Assembly: GCA_028703475.1 (NCBI GenBank)
Contig: JAQVMU010000006.1
Location: 1-41,043 of the forward strand
DNA from: Atribacterota bacterium
Lineage (GTDB): Bacteria > Atribacterota > Phoenicimicrobiia > Phoenicimicrobiales > Stramentimicrobiaceae
Length of the DNA: 41,043 bases
Direction of reading: 5' to 3'
Every line of letters begins with the position of its first letter. The stretch's first letter is position 1. This document shows, piece after piece, positions 7,502 through 15,515 of the stretch. The translations under genes were made by a program, and so were the position numbers. The notes below the pieces were generated by a model. That model saw nothing but the letters and a program-made list of their open reading frames with translations. It was not told where the DNA came from and did no database searches.

Positions 7502-8487
7502 GCATAGTCTATTTTCATAGCCTTTCGAACATCGATTAAAGTCTGCCTGGTTACCTTTCTAGCATCCTGACTCCCTTTCATTAATATTTCCCAGACTAAT
7601 TTAGGATTATTTTCATAATAATGTCTTTTTTCCCGAAAAGATTGAAAGGTATTAACTAAAACTTCTGCCAATCTTTTCTTACATGCCACACACCCCAATT
7701 TAGCATTTCTACAATCTTTTTCAATATTTTTTATCTCGTCCTGGTTAAAAATATCATGATATCTAAAAACTACACATACTTTGGGATGTCCGGGATCGGA
7801 CAATCTTATTTTTTTTGGGTCTGTAATCATTGAAAGAACTTTAGTTTTTATATCTTCTGGCTTATCAGATAGAGTAATATCATTTTTCAAACTCTTACTC
7901 ATTTTTTTTCCATCAGTCCCAGGTATTCTGGGAGTATGTGACAGTTTTAGCTTTGGAATTGGAAATACAGGACTATAAAGATTATTAAAACGCCTGGCTA
8001 TTTCACGAGCTAATTCAACATGGGGTGACTGGTCTTCCCCTACCGGTACAGCATTAGACTTATAAATTAATATATCAGAAGCCATCAATACTGGATAGCC
8101 AAGAAGACCATATCCCATATTATCTTTTAGATTAAGATCACGAACCTGCTCCTTTAGTACAGGGTTTCTTTCCAGCCATGCTAATGGTGTAATCATTGAT
8201 AATAATAAATGAAGTTCGGCATGCTCCGGAACTTGGGACTGTATTAATATAGTGCTTTTATCAGGATCAATTCCAGCACTTAGCCAGTCTGTAACCATTT
8301 CTATCATATTTTCCTTAATATCTGATGTATCCTCATAACCTGTTGTAAGTGCGTGCCAATCTACTACTCCAAAATAGCACTTGTAATTATTTTGTAGTTT
8401 AACCCAATTTTTAAGTGCTCCATAATAATTACCTATATGCAGTCTCCCAGTGGGCCTCATTCCGCTAAAAATAATGCCTTCTTTCAT
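7498..8487 (-). CDS. trpS: Tryptophanyl-tRNA synthetase with Fe-S-type cysteine motif
   Basis: Class I synthetase charging tRNA-Trp. The HIGH-type motif is RLHIGNYYGAL near residue 15 and KMSKSLKND lies near 196, so catalytic signatures are intact. Length is 329 residues, normal for bacteria. Four cysteines at about residues 238, 259, 266 and 269 are spaced C-x20-C-x6-C-x2-C; the last three match the positions known to hold a [4Fe-4S] cluster in Thermotoga maritima TrpRS (from memory). ATG start with AAAGGAGG, the strongest ribosome-binding site of this run. Its stop overlaps the scpA start. It lies 78 nt after the M50 peptidase gene. Confidence 0.96.
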   Translation of the reverse strand: MKEGIIFSGMRPTGRLHIGNYYGALKNWVKLQNNYKCYFGVVDWHALTTGYEDTSDIKENMIEMVTDWLSAGIDPDKSTILIQSQVPEHAELHLLLSMITPLAWLERNPVLKEQVRDLNLKDNMGYGLLGYPVLMASDILIYKSNAVPVGEDQSPHVELAREIARRFNNLYSPVFPIPKLKLSHTPRIPGTDGKKMSKSLKNDITLSDKPEDIKTKVLSMITDPKKIRLSDPGHPKVCVVFRYHDIFNQDEIKNIEKDCRNAKLGCVACKKRLAEVLVNTFQSFREKRHYYENNPKLVWEILMKGSQDARKVTRQTLIDVRKAMKIDYA

Positions 8488-8565
8488 TTATATTTTTGCC
8501 TCCTTTGTATGCAAATTATTTTATTTAAAAATTAATTATATATAATGATTTTTATCTTTCTTTGA

Positions 8566-9216
8566 TTATGTTAAAAAACGAAAGATGTAAAAAGCAATTG
8601 GAAATATTACTTTCCCAATAATACCAGTCCAAATCAGCATTAATAAAATTAACATCCCGTAAGTACTATTTATTTTAGAATATATCTTTGCCCATTTTAT
8701 TGGTAAAATACCAATTGCAATATGATGACCATCCAGAGGTGGTACTGGTATTAAATTGAAAAATGCCAGGACTAAGTTAATCAAAATTCCTGTTTGTAAA
8801 AAAATAATCCATCCCCTTATAAGGGTTAATACAAGATTTGGTATATTACCAAGTGCACTATAAATAATATTTTGTAAAAATAAATTATTAATCCGGTAAA
8901 TGATGGAAAATAAAAAAGCTATTAAAATATTTGATATTGGGCCAGCTAAAGAAACCTTTATCATGTCTTTTCTGGGATTTCTTAAGTTTCCATAATTAAC
9001 CGGAACGGGCTTTGCCCATCCAATTCTAAACATAATCAACATTATTGTTCCTATTGGATCCAAATGCGCTATAGGATTTAACGTTAATCTTCCCGCTAAT
9101 TTTGCCGTAGGATCTCCATAATAATAAGCAGCAAATCCGTGAGCATATTCATGAAAGGTTATAGCTATTAATACAGCAGGTATACTCCATATAATTTCAA
9201 AAATATTATTTATCAT
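8566..9216 (-). CDS. M50-family membrane metalloprotease (site-2 protease, YwhC-like)
   Basis: Membrane-embedded zinc protease of the compact YwhC type, without a PDZ domain. The 216-residue protein has the zinc motif HEYAHG near residue 22, the family block GDPTAKLAGRLTLNPIAHLDPIGT near 34, and the third metal ligand in NLIPVPPLDGHH near 155. About five hydrophobic segments are visible. Substrate is unknown. It follows the DHH-CBS-nucleotidyltransferase gene by 8 nt, so both are probably on one transcript. The ribosome-binding site is poor (AAAGGGAT more than 12 nt from ATG). This family often sits between tRNA-nucleotidyltransferase or pyrimidine phosphorylase genes and trpS-scpAB in anaerobes. 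Confidence 0.9.
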   Translation of the reverse strand: MINNIFEIIWSIPAVLIAITFHEYAHGFAAYYYGDPTAKLAGRLTLNPIAHLDPIGTIMLIMFRIGWAKPVPVNYGNLRNPRKDMIKVSLAGPISNILIAFLFSIIYRINNLFLQNIIYSALGNIPNLVLTLIRGWIIFLQTGILINLVLAFFNLIPVPPLDGHHIAIGILPIKWAKIYSKINSTYGMLILLMLIWTGIIGKVIFPIAFYIFRFLT

Positions 9217-9224
9217 AATATATA

Positions 9225-11864
9225 TTAAACAATCCCTTTTTCTATAATTTTTTTGACAAAATCCAACTCATCATCCTTATTCTTTAAAATACCATTTAGC
9301 TGGAGGTATAATATCAGTTTTAATATTTTAGCATAAATCGGGTTGGGTCTCATACCAATTTTGATTAAATCATTCCCCGTTATATAAGTAGATGTATATT
9401 TATAAATATCCAGGTAATCTTTAATTCTTTTAATTATTGTTTCATTATTATAGTTTTCTAAAAATAGAATAAATAATAATTCATTATTAATACTTTTTAG
9501 ATAATAATAGATATTGCTTGGCAATGTTTTCTTATCTTTCAAAATAGAAACAATTAATTCTTTCTCATCAATAATATTTTCTAATATTTTTATATTTTTA
9601 CTATTTAACTCAATTTTCTTTGTAATGTTCTTTATTCCTATATCTGAGAGTTTCAGTAAATAATATATATATATCATACTTTTATTAATGATTTCTTTTG
9701 GGAATCTTTCATGCCATCTAATTAGTATTTCTTCTACTTCTTCCAATCTTTTTACCAAATCATCGCTCAGTGAAAATTTTGGTATTATTCCAGAAAGAAC
9801 TCCCAACTCATCCATTCTTTTAAGAACTTTTACTGGTTTTTTTTCATGTAATAATATAAAAAATTCCTCGCTTAGTCTTTTTTTCCTAATCTTAGATAGC
9901 AAACCTTCTTTTATTGCTTTTTTTAAAAATTTTTCAGTTGATTGTTCAATTGTAAAATCATACCTTTGTTCAAATCGAATCGCTCTTATTATTCTAGCCG
10001 GGTCCTCAGTAAAACTAAGACTATATAAAATCCTTATTTTTTTTGACTCTAAATCTCTTTTACCGCCAAAAAAATCAAGCAATCTTGCAAACTTATCTTC
10101 ATTTAATTGTATAGCCATAGCATTTATAGTAAAATCCCTTCTATATAAATCCTTTTTTATAGAAGCAAATTCAACCTTTGGCAATGCAGCAGGAAACTCA
10201 TAGAATTCTCTTCTTGCCGATGCAAAATCAATTTTTAGTCCACTTGGTAAAACAACAACAGCCGTTTTAAACTTTTGATGTGACCTTATTTTTCCTTTTA
10301 ATTTATTACTAAAATAGCGGGCAAATTTTAAAGCATCTTCTTCAATGACAATATCAAGATCTAAACTTGGTATTCCTAAGAATAAGTCTCTTACAATACC
10401 CCCCACCATAAAAACAGAATAACCTAATTCATCACCTGTTTTTCCTATGTAATACAAAATCTCAAGTATGTCCCTGGGAAAATATTTTTGAATCAGGTTT
10501 TTAATATTCTCTTTTCTTAAATTATAGTGTCCATTATTATTTTCATATATTGTATATGATTCTCTATTGATATCTTTTTCCCCATAAAGACTTCTGATTA
10601 AGTCTGTTCTTGTAATAATTCCTTCCAATTTTCCGTCTTTACTTAAAACCAGTACCCTTCCAACATCATATCTAATCATTAATTCCTGTATCTCTAATAT
10701 CGGGGTATCTAAATTTACACTAATAATATTTTCTGACATATAAATATCTATGGTTTCATTTTCATAATGATGATGATTAGCTTTATAAATTTCCTGACGG
10801 GTAATAATGCCAACCAGTTTATTTTTATCCATTACAGGAAAGCCATTGTGTCCATAGCGCAACATAATCTTAGAAGCTTCTTCTATAGTTGTATTAACAT
10901 CTAAACTTTTCACTGGACTGGTCATGATATCTTTCGCTATTGTTTCAATTTTTATATAATTATTTAGTGTTTTTTTTATTTTGTCTTCAACTTCCGATAG
11001 GGATATCTTTCTTACTACTGCTGATGCAGCTTGAGAATGCCCACCACCACCAATACTTTTCATTACGTCTCCAACATTTACATTTGCTCTATTGCTCCTG
11101 CTAACAACATAAACCCTGTTTTTCATTTGAACTAAAACAAAAATTATGTCACTGTTTAGAATTTCAAGCAATTTGTGTGTAACGAGGGCTAACCCCTCTA
11201 TATATTCTTTTGTTTTACTTTTTGCAAAAACTACACTGATTCCTTTAAAATAAATTTCCTGAGAACTTGAAATCAATTGGTTTAAAAGTTTCTTTTGTTG
11301 TATATTCAAACCTGTGTTTGTAAATTTATTAACAGTCCTTAAATTGACACCAATCGAAAAAAGATACCCTAATACATCTATATCTTCTTTAGTAGTTGTG
11401 GAAAAACTCAAAGAGCCGGTATCTTCATAAATTCCCAGAGCAAATATTGTTGATTCTAAAGATGTTATTGGTATTTTCTTTTTGATTATTAACTGTAATA
11501 ATATTGTGGTTGTCGCGCCAACCTGTTTTATGATGTTATTTTTTGAAACAATATCATTATCAGAGGCTGGATGATGATCATAAATTCTTATTTTTATATT
11601 TTTTTTATTTAATAATAATTCAAACGGTCCGATTCTATCTTTTTGTCTTGTATCTACAATAATAATTTCGGAAATATTATCCATATCAATATGCTTTAAA
11701 GAAGATATATTCAAAGTATTCCCATATAGCGAAAGGAACTTTCGAACATTTTCCTCTATTGCCCCTGGAAAAACAACTACAGAATCAGAATATATTTTTT
11801 TTGCAGCAATCATGGAGGCAAGACAATCGAAATCTGCACTTGTATGACCAATGATTACCTTCAT
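9225..11864 (-). CDS. DHH phosphoesterase / CBS pair / tRNA nucleotidyltransferase fusion
   Basis: An 879-residue multidomain protein. Residues 1-300 form a DHH-DHHA1 phosphoesterase: GHTSADFDCLAS near 6, VDTRQKDR near 70, IYDHHPAS near 94, EDTGSLSF near 150 and GGGGHSQAAS near 275. Residues 310-430 hold two CBS domains (DIMTSPVKSL and YMSENIISVN). From about 470 comes a class II poly(A) polymerase/CCA head: VFMVGGIVRDLFLG, the metal pair in LDLDIV, and RRDFTINAMAIQL near 580, then FGGKRDLESKKIRILY and DPARIIRAIRFEQR. The rest is helical. The head probably adds CC, A or CCA to tRNA 3' ends; which cannot be told here. The DHH part resembles NrnA-like nano-RNases and may trim RNA. ATG with GGAAGAG upstream. 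Confidence 0.92.
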   Translation of the reverse strand: MKVIIGHTSADFDCLASMIAAKKIYSDSVVVFPGAIEENVRKFLSLYGNTLNISSLKHIDMDNISEIIIVDTRQKDRIGPFELLLNKKNIKIRIYDHHPASDNDIVSKNNIIKQVGATTTILLQLIIKKKIPITSLESTIFALGIYEDTGSLSFSTTTKEDIDVLGYLFSIGVNLRTVNKFTNTGLNIQQKKLLNQLISSSQEIYFKGISVVFAKSKTKEYIEGLALVTHKLLEILNSDIIFVLVQMKNRVYVVSRSNRANVNVGDVMKSIGGGGHSQAASAVVRKISLSEVEDKIKKTLNNYIKIETIAKDIMTSPVKSLDVNTTIEEASKIMLRYGHNGFPVMDKNKLVGIITRQEIYKANHHHYENETIDIYMSENIISVNLDTPILEIQELMIRYDVGRVLVLSKDGKLEGIITRTDLIRSLYGEKDINRESYTIYENNNGHYNLRKENIKNLIQKYFPRDILEILYYIGKTGDELGYSVFMVGGIVRDLFLGIPSLDLDIVIEEDALKFARYFSNKLKGKIRSHQKFKTAVVVLPSGLKIDFASARREFYEFPAALPKVEFASIKKDLYRRDFTINAMAIQLNEDKFARLLDFFGGKRDLESKKIRILYSLSFTEDPARIIRAIRFEQRYDFTIEQSTEKFLKKAIKEGLLSKIRKKRLSEEFFILLHEKKPVKVLKRMDELGVLSGIIPKFSLSDDLVKRLEEVEEILIRWHERFPKEIINKSMIYIYYLLKLSDIGIKNITKKIELNSKNIKILENIIDEKELIVSILKDKKTLPSNIYYYLKSINNELLFILFLENYNNETIIKRIKDYLDIYKYTSTYITGNDLIKIGMRPNPIYAKILKLILYLQLNGILKNKDDELDFVKKIIEKGIV

Positions 11865-11915
11865 AACACTCTTCCATTTTAAATATTATTTTTTTTATAA
11901 CACCATAATATTAAA

Positions 11916-11941
11916 TAATATAATCTTTAATGATTATATTA
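11916..11941 (-). terminator. AT-only hairpin over the pyrimidine phosphorylase stop codon
   Basis: A perfect 10-bp stem (11916-11925 with 11932-11941) and 6-nt loop contain the stop codon at 11939-11941. The stem is all A-T except one pair and has no clean T tract on the minus strand, so a terminator role is weak. Confidence 0.25.
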
Positions 11942-13267
11942 GTAAAATATTTTAAAACCTTTTTTATCGATAGTAGCCAGTATTAAAGGCTTTTTTACCG
12001 GTTTCTCATCAGAAACGGAAAATGCATTTTTGACTATATTGTGTGCTACAAGACTTTTTCTCTCATCATTATAATACAATGTTGCAAAGTTTTGTTTTAA
12101 ACTAATATAGTCTCCCTCTTTTTTATTAAGTACTATACCAACTGCTAAATCTATTTTATCATCCTTTTTTTCTCTTCCAGCACCAAGGATCATTGAAGCT
12201 TTTCCAATCTTATAGGCATCTATTGATTTAATATATCCCTTCTTTTCAGAATATACTTTTCTTTGATATTTTGTCTTTGAAAGTAAGCATGTATCATCTA
12301 TCTGTTTAATGTCACCCATTTGCATTTTGACTATCTGCTTTAGCTTCTCTAAAGCTTGACCATTTTCTATTTTATTCTTTAATATTTCAATACCTTCCGG
12401 GCAACTACTTACAATTCCACCAGCAATTAGCATATGAGATCCGATAAATAAACATATTTCCTTTAAATCTTCCGGTCCTTTATTCTTAAGTAGATTAATT
12501 GCCTCCTCTACTTCGAGAGAATTCCCCACTGAATAACCTAACGGCTGATTCATTGATGATATAATGACAAATGTATCCTTATTATTTTTTTTCCCAATAT
12601 TTGACATTATTTCCCCTAATAATATTGCGTCATCGATTTTTTTTAAAAACGCCCCTTTGCCAACAGTTACATTTAACACAATTGCATCTGCACCACCTGC
12701 AATTTTTTTACTCATAATACTACTTGCTATAAGAGGTATACTATCAATTGTACCTGTAACATCCCTTAAAGAATATATTTTTTTATCGGCTGGCACAATA
12801 TTGTTACTAGCGTTTATAATTGAGGCATTTATTTTTCTGACATTTTCTATGAACTTACTGATTTTAAGGTTAGTTTGGAATCCACTAATTGATTCCAACT
12901 TATCAATGGTTCCACCGGTATGACCTAATCCACGACCGGATATTTTTGGAAAAGGTACACCGGCAGACCCAATCAATGGTAATAATGCTAAAGTTGTTTT
13001 GTCCCCTACTCCACCTGTGCTATGTTTATCAACTTTTATTCCAGGAATTTTATTTAAGTCTAATATTTTTCCGGACTCAGCCATGATCATCGTTAAATCA
13101 TTTGTTTCCCGCTCAGATAACCCATTAAACCAGATAGCCATGAGAATTGATGATATTTGATATTCTGGTATTATACCTTTAATATGACCATTTATAACAT
13201 ACTCTAATTCAAATGCTGTTAATTCTTTTTTATTCTTTTTTTTATTAATAATATCAATTATATTCAA
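11939..13267 (-). CDS. pdp: Pyrimidine-nucleoside phosphorylase
   Basis: Phosphorolysis of uridine, thymidine or deoxyuridine to base and (deoxy)ribose-1-phosphate in salvage. The 442-residue protein has the family signature KVDKHSTGGVGDKTTL near residue 79 and GRGLGHTGGTIDKLESI near 108. The Lys/Ser-rich phosphate-binding segment SSIMSKKIAGGADAIVLNVTVG lies near 185, and the C-terminal alpha/beta cap is present. The start is TTG (13265-13267), with almost no Shine-Dalgarno sequence, but NIIDIINKKKNKKEL aligns with the usual N-terminus, so this start is likely. Broad-specificity Pdp is favoured over thymidine phosphorylase DeoA by resemblance to the Bacillus enzyme; this is not certain. Confidence 0.92.
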   Translation of the reverse strand: MNIIDIINKKKNKKELTAFELEYVINGHIKGIIPEYQISSILMAIWFNGLSERETNDLTMIMAESGKILDLNKIPGIKVDKHSTGGVGDKTTLALLPLIGSAGVPFPKISGRGLGHTGGTIDKLESISGFQTNLKISKFIENVRKINASIINASNNIVPADKKIYSLRDVTGTIDSIPLIASSIMSKKIAGGADAIVLNVTVGKGAFLKKIDDAILLGEIMSNIGKKNNKDTFVIISSMNQPLGYSVGNSLEVEEAINLLKNKGPEDLKEICLFIGSHMLIAGGIVSSCPEGIEILKNKIENGQALEKLKQIVKMQMGDIKQIDDTCLLSKTKYQRKVYSEKKGYIKSIDAYKIGKASMILGAGREKKDDKIDLAVGIVLNKKEGDYISLKQNFATLYYNDERKSLVAHNIVKNAFSVSDEKPVKKPLILATIDKKGFKIFY

Positions 13268-13337
13268 AATAAAGTTTTAGTTTTATAATCTATTTTCTTA
13301 ATTTTATTAATATATTTCATGTTAATACTTTCTAATA

Positions 13338-15302
13338 TTATAAGAATAACGGTATAAAAACTAAAGCCACTATGGACATTACTTTAATTAATATATTCAT
13401 GGATGGTCCTGCTGTATCTTTAAACGGATCACCAACTGTATCACCAATAACTCCTGCTTGGTGAGCAGGAGAGTTTTTACCGCCAAAATTACCTTTTTCA
13501 ATATATTTTTTTGCATTATCCCAGGCACCACCTGAATTAGCCATCATGATAGCTAAAAATACACCCACAACTACAGATCCCAGCAATAGTCCACCCAGTG
13601 CTTCCGGTCCTAACAAAACACCAACTAAAATAGGAGCTATTATTGCGATTAATCCTGGTATAATCATTTCTTTTAATGCGCCTTTTGTACTAATATCGAC
13701 GCATTTCTCAGGTTCAGGTTTTGAAGTACCTTCCTTTAAGCCGGGAATTTCTTTGAATTGTCTTCTGACTTCTGCAATCATTAGTGATGCAGTTTTACCC
13801 ACTGCTTCAATTGTCATAGAAGCAAAAAGAAAAGGCAATATCGCCCCAAGGAAAATACCAATCATAACCATGGGATTTGTAATACTAATAACACTTAGCT
13901 CCACAGATTTACTATATGCCGTAAATAGTGCCAGGGCTGTTAATGCTGCTGAACCAATTGCAAATCCTTTACCAATTGCTGCAGTGGTATTCCCAACAGC
14001 ATCCAGGGAATCAGTAATCTCTCTTACTTCCGGTTTTAACCCGGCCATTTCAGCTATACCACCTGCATTGTCTGCAATTGGGCCATAAGAGTCTACTGAT
14101 ACAGTCATTCCTACAATGGAAAGCATTCCCACTGCTGCTACAGAAATACCATATAATCCGGCAAAATAATGAGAAATATAAATTGCCAAACATATTATAA
14201 TTATAGGTAATGCGGTACTTTTTAGTCCCACAGCAAATCCTTCCAAAATCGTCGTAGCAGGTCCAGTCAGAGAGGCTTCAGCTATCTTTTTAACAGGAGA
14301 ATAATCATATGAAGTGTAATATTCTGTAATTAAACCAATAACTACTCCGGCAACTAACCCGGAAACTGTAGCAAAAAATATAGTTATAGAATTAAATAAC
14401 ATATAAGATAAACCTAATGATGCAATTAATACTAATGCTCCACTAATATAGGTTCCTGAATTTAATGCTTTATGAATACTCTGATCATCTTTTGGAGAAA
14501 TAAAAAAAGTTGCAATAATTACTGAAATAATGCCGCAAGCTGCAAGAATTAATGGGTATATAACATAATTAACTGAGTCATGCAGAATAACCCCCAAAAT
14601 CATACAAGACAAAATAGAGCCTACAAATGATTCAAATAAGTCTGCACCCATTCCTGCCACATCTCCTACATTATCTCCCACATTATCTGCAATAACAGCA
14701 GGATTTCTTGGGTCATCTTCGGGTATTCCTGCTTCTACCTTACCAACTAAATCTGCACCAACATCTGCAGCTTTTGTGTATATTCCTCCACCTACTCTTG
14801 CAAATAATGCAATTGAACTTGCACCTAAGGCAAATCCGTTAATAAGATTTGGGTCTTCAAAAAAGTAATACAGAGCCCCCAATCCTATTAAACCAAAACC
14901 TGCTACTGATAAACCCATAACAGCACCTCCGGAGAAAGCAATTTTTAGTGCCTTTGCCATTCCTGATTCCTGGGCTGCAAATGTAGTTCTTGTGTTTGCT
15001 TTAGTGGCTATTTTCATACCAATATATCCTGCTAAGGCAGAGCAAGCTGCCCCTAGAATAAAAGAAATACCGGTTATTCCCCCTCTAACCCAAAAAATAA
15101 TAATAGCAATTATTGCAACAAAAAATATTAAAATTGAGTATTCCCTTTTGAGAAATGTCATAGCACCTTTCTCGATAGAGCCTGATAGTTGTTGCATTAA
15201 ATCATTTCCCGGTTTTTCTGAAACCACATTTTTTGCAAGCACCATAGCATAAAATAATGAAATTAAACCACTTACAATAATCATTAGCTTTATTACAGTC
15301 AT
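13338..15302 (-). CDS. hppA: Membrane-bound ion-pumping pyrophosphatase (K+-dependent type)
   Basis: Hydrolyses cytoplasmic pyrophosphate and pumps Na+ or H+ out. The 654-residue polytopic protein (about 16 hydrophobic segments) has the substrate-binding block [22 protein letters not shown] near residue 192, [20 protein letters not shown] near 217, and the C-terminal [21 protein letters not shown] near 620. The segment [10 protein letters not shown] near residue 436 has Ala where K+-independent enzymes have Lys, so this is the K+-dependent subfamily, which includes Na+ pumps. The transported ion cannot be fixed by eye. ATG with AGGAG 9 nt upstream. ppdK, a pyrophosphate-linked enzyme, lies just upstream. 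Confidence 0.95.
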   Translation of the reverse strand: MTVIKLMIIVSGLISLFYAMVLAKNVVSEKPGNDLMQQLSGSIEKGAMTFLKREYSILIFFVAIIAIIIFWVRGGITGISFILGAACSALAGYIGMKIATKANTRTTFAAQESGMAKALKIAFSGGAVMGLSVAGFGLIGLGALYYFFEDPNLINGFALGASSIALFARVGGGIYTKAADVGADLVGKVEAGIPEDDPRNPAVIADNVGDNVGDVAGMGADLFESFVGSILSCMILGVILHDSVNYVIYPLILAACGIISVIIATFFISPKDDQSIHKALNSGTYISGALVLIASLGLSYMLFNSITIFFATVSGLVAGVVIGLITEYYTSYDYSPVKKIAEASLTGPATTILEGFAVGLKSTALPIIIICLAIYISHYFAGLYGISVAAVGMLSIVGMTVSVDSYGPIADNAGGIAEMAGLKPEVREITDSLDAVGNTTAAIGKGFAIGSAALTALALFTAYSKSVELSVISITNPMVMIGIFLGAILPFLFASMTIEAVGKTASLMIAEVRRQFKEIPGLKEGTSKPEPEKCVDISTKGALKEMIIPGLIAIIAPILVGVLLGPEALGGLLLGSVVVGVFLAIMMANSGGAWDNAKKYIEKGNFGGKNSPAHQAGVIGDTVGDPFKDTAGPSMNILIKVMSIVALVFIPLFL

Positions 15303-15515
15303 TTTTTTTAACTCCTTTATTTAACTAATAAAAATATACTTTTAATCTTTAATTGATAATATTATTGACTATTTTATACACATATAATACTTTATATTCC
15401 TATATTAACTACTAAATTACAAGGTGGCTTCCTTTTTAAAATTAATGGAAACCACCTTGTATTTACAATTATTACATAACTAATATATTTTTAATGCTAT
15501 ATTAATTTTTCAGTT
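15303..15515. other. Intergenic region between ppdK and hppA
   Basis: Contains the inverted repeat at 15418-15461 and AT-rich sequence upstream of hppA that should hold its promoter. No box pair stands out clearly, and no small gene is seen. Confidence 0.5.
15418..15461 (-). terminator. Hairpin downstream of ppdK
   Basis: A 15-bp stem (15418-15432 with 15447-15461, one G-U pair on the minus strand, core CAAGGTGG/CCACCTTG) and a 14-nt AT-rich loop. On the minus strand it lies about 55 nt after the ppdK stop. The following sequence ATTTAGTAG is a poor T tract, so it may be a leaky terminator or a 3'-end-protecting hairpin. Confidence 0.5.

Noticed and set aside
9688-10203. Plus-strand open frame of 171 codons
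   Set aside because: Antisense to the conserved nucleotidyltransferase region; no ribosome-binding site or family motif.
13546-14088. Plus-strand open frame of 180 codons
   Set aside because: Antisense shadow of the membrane pyrophosphatase.
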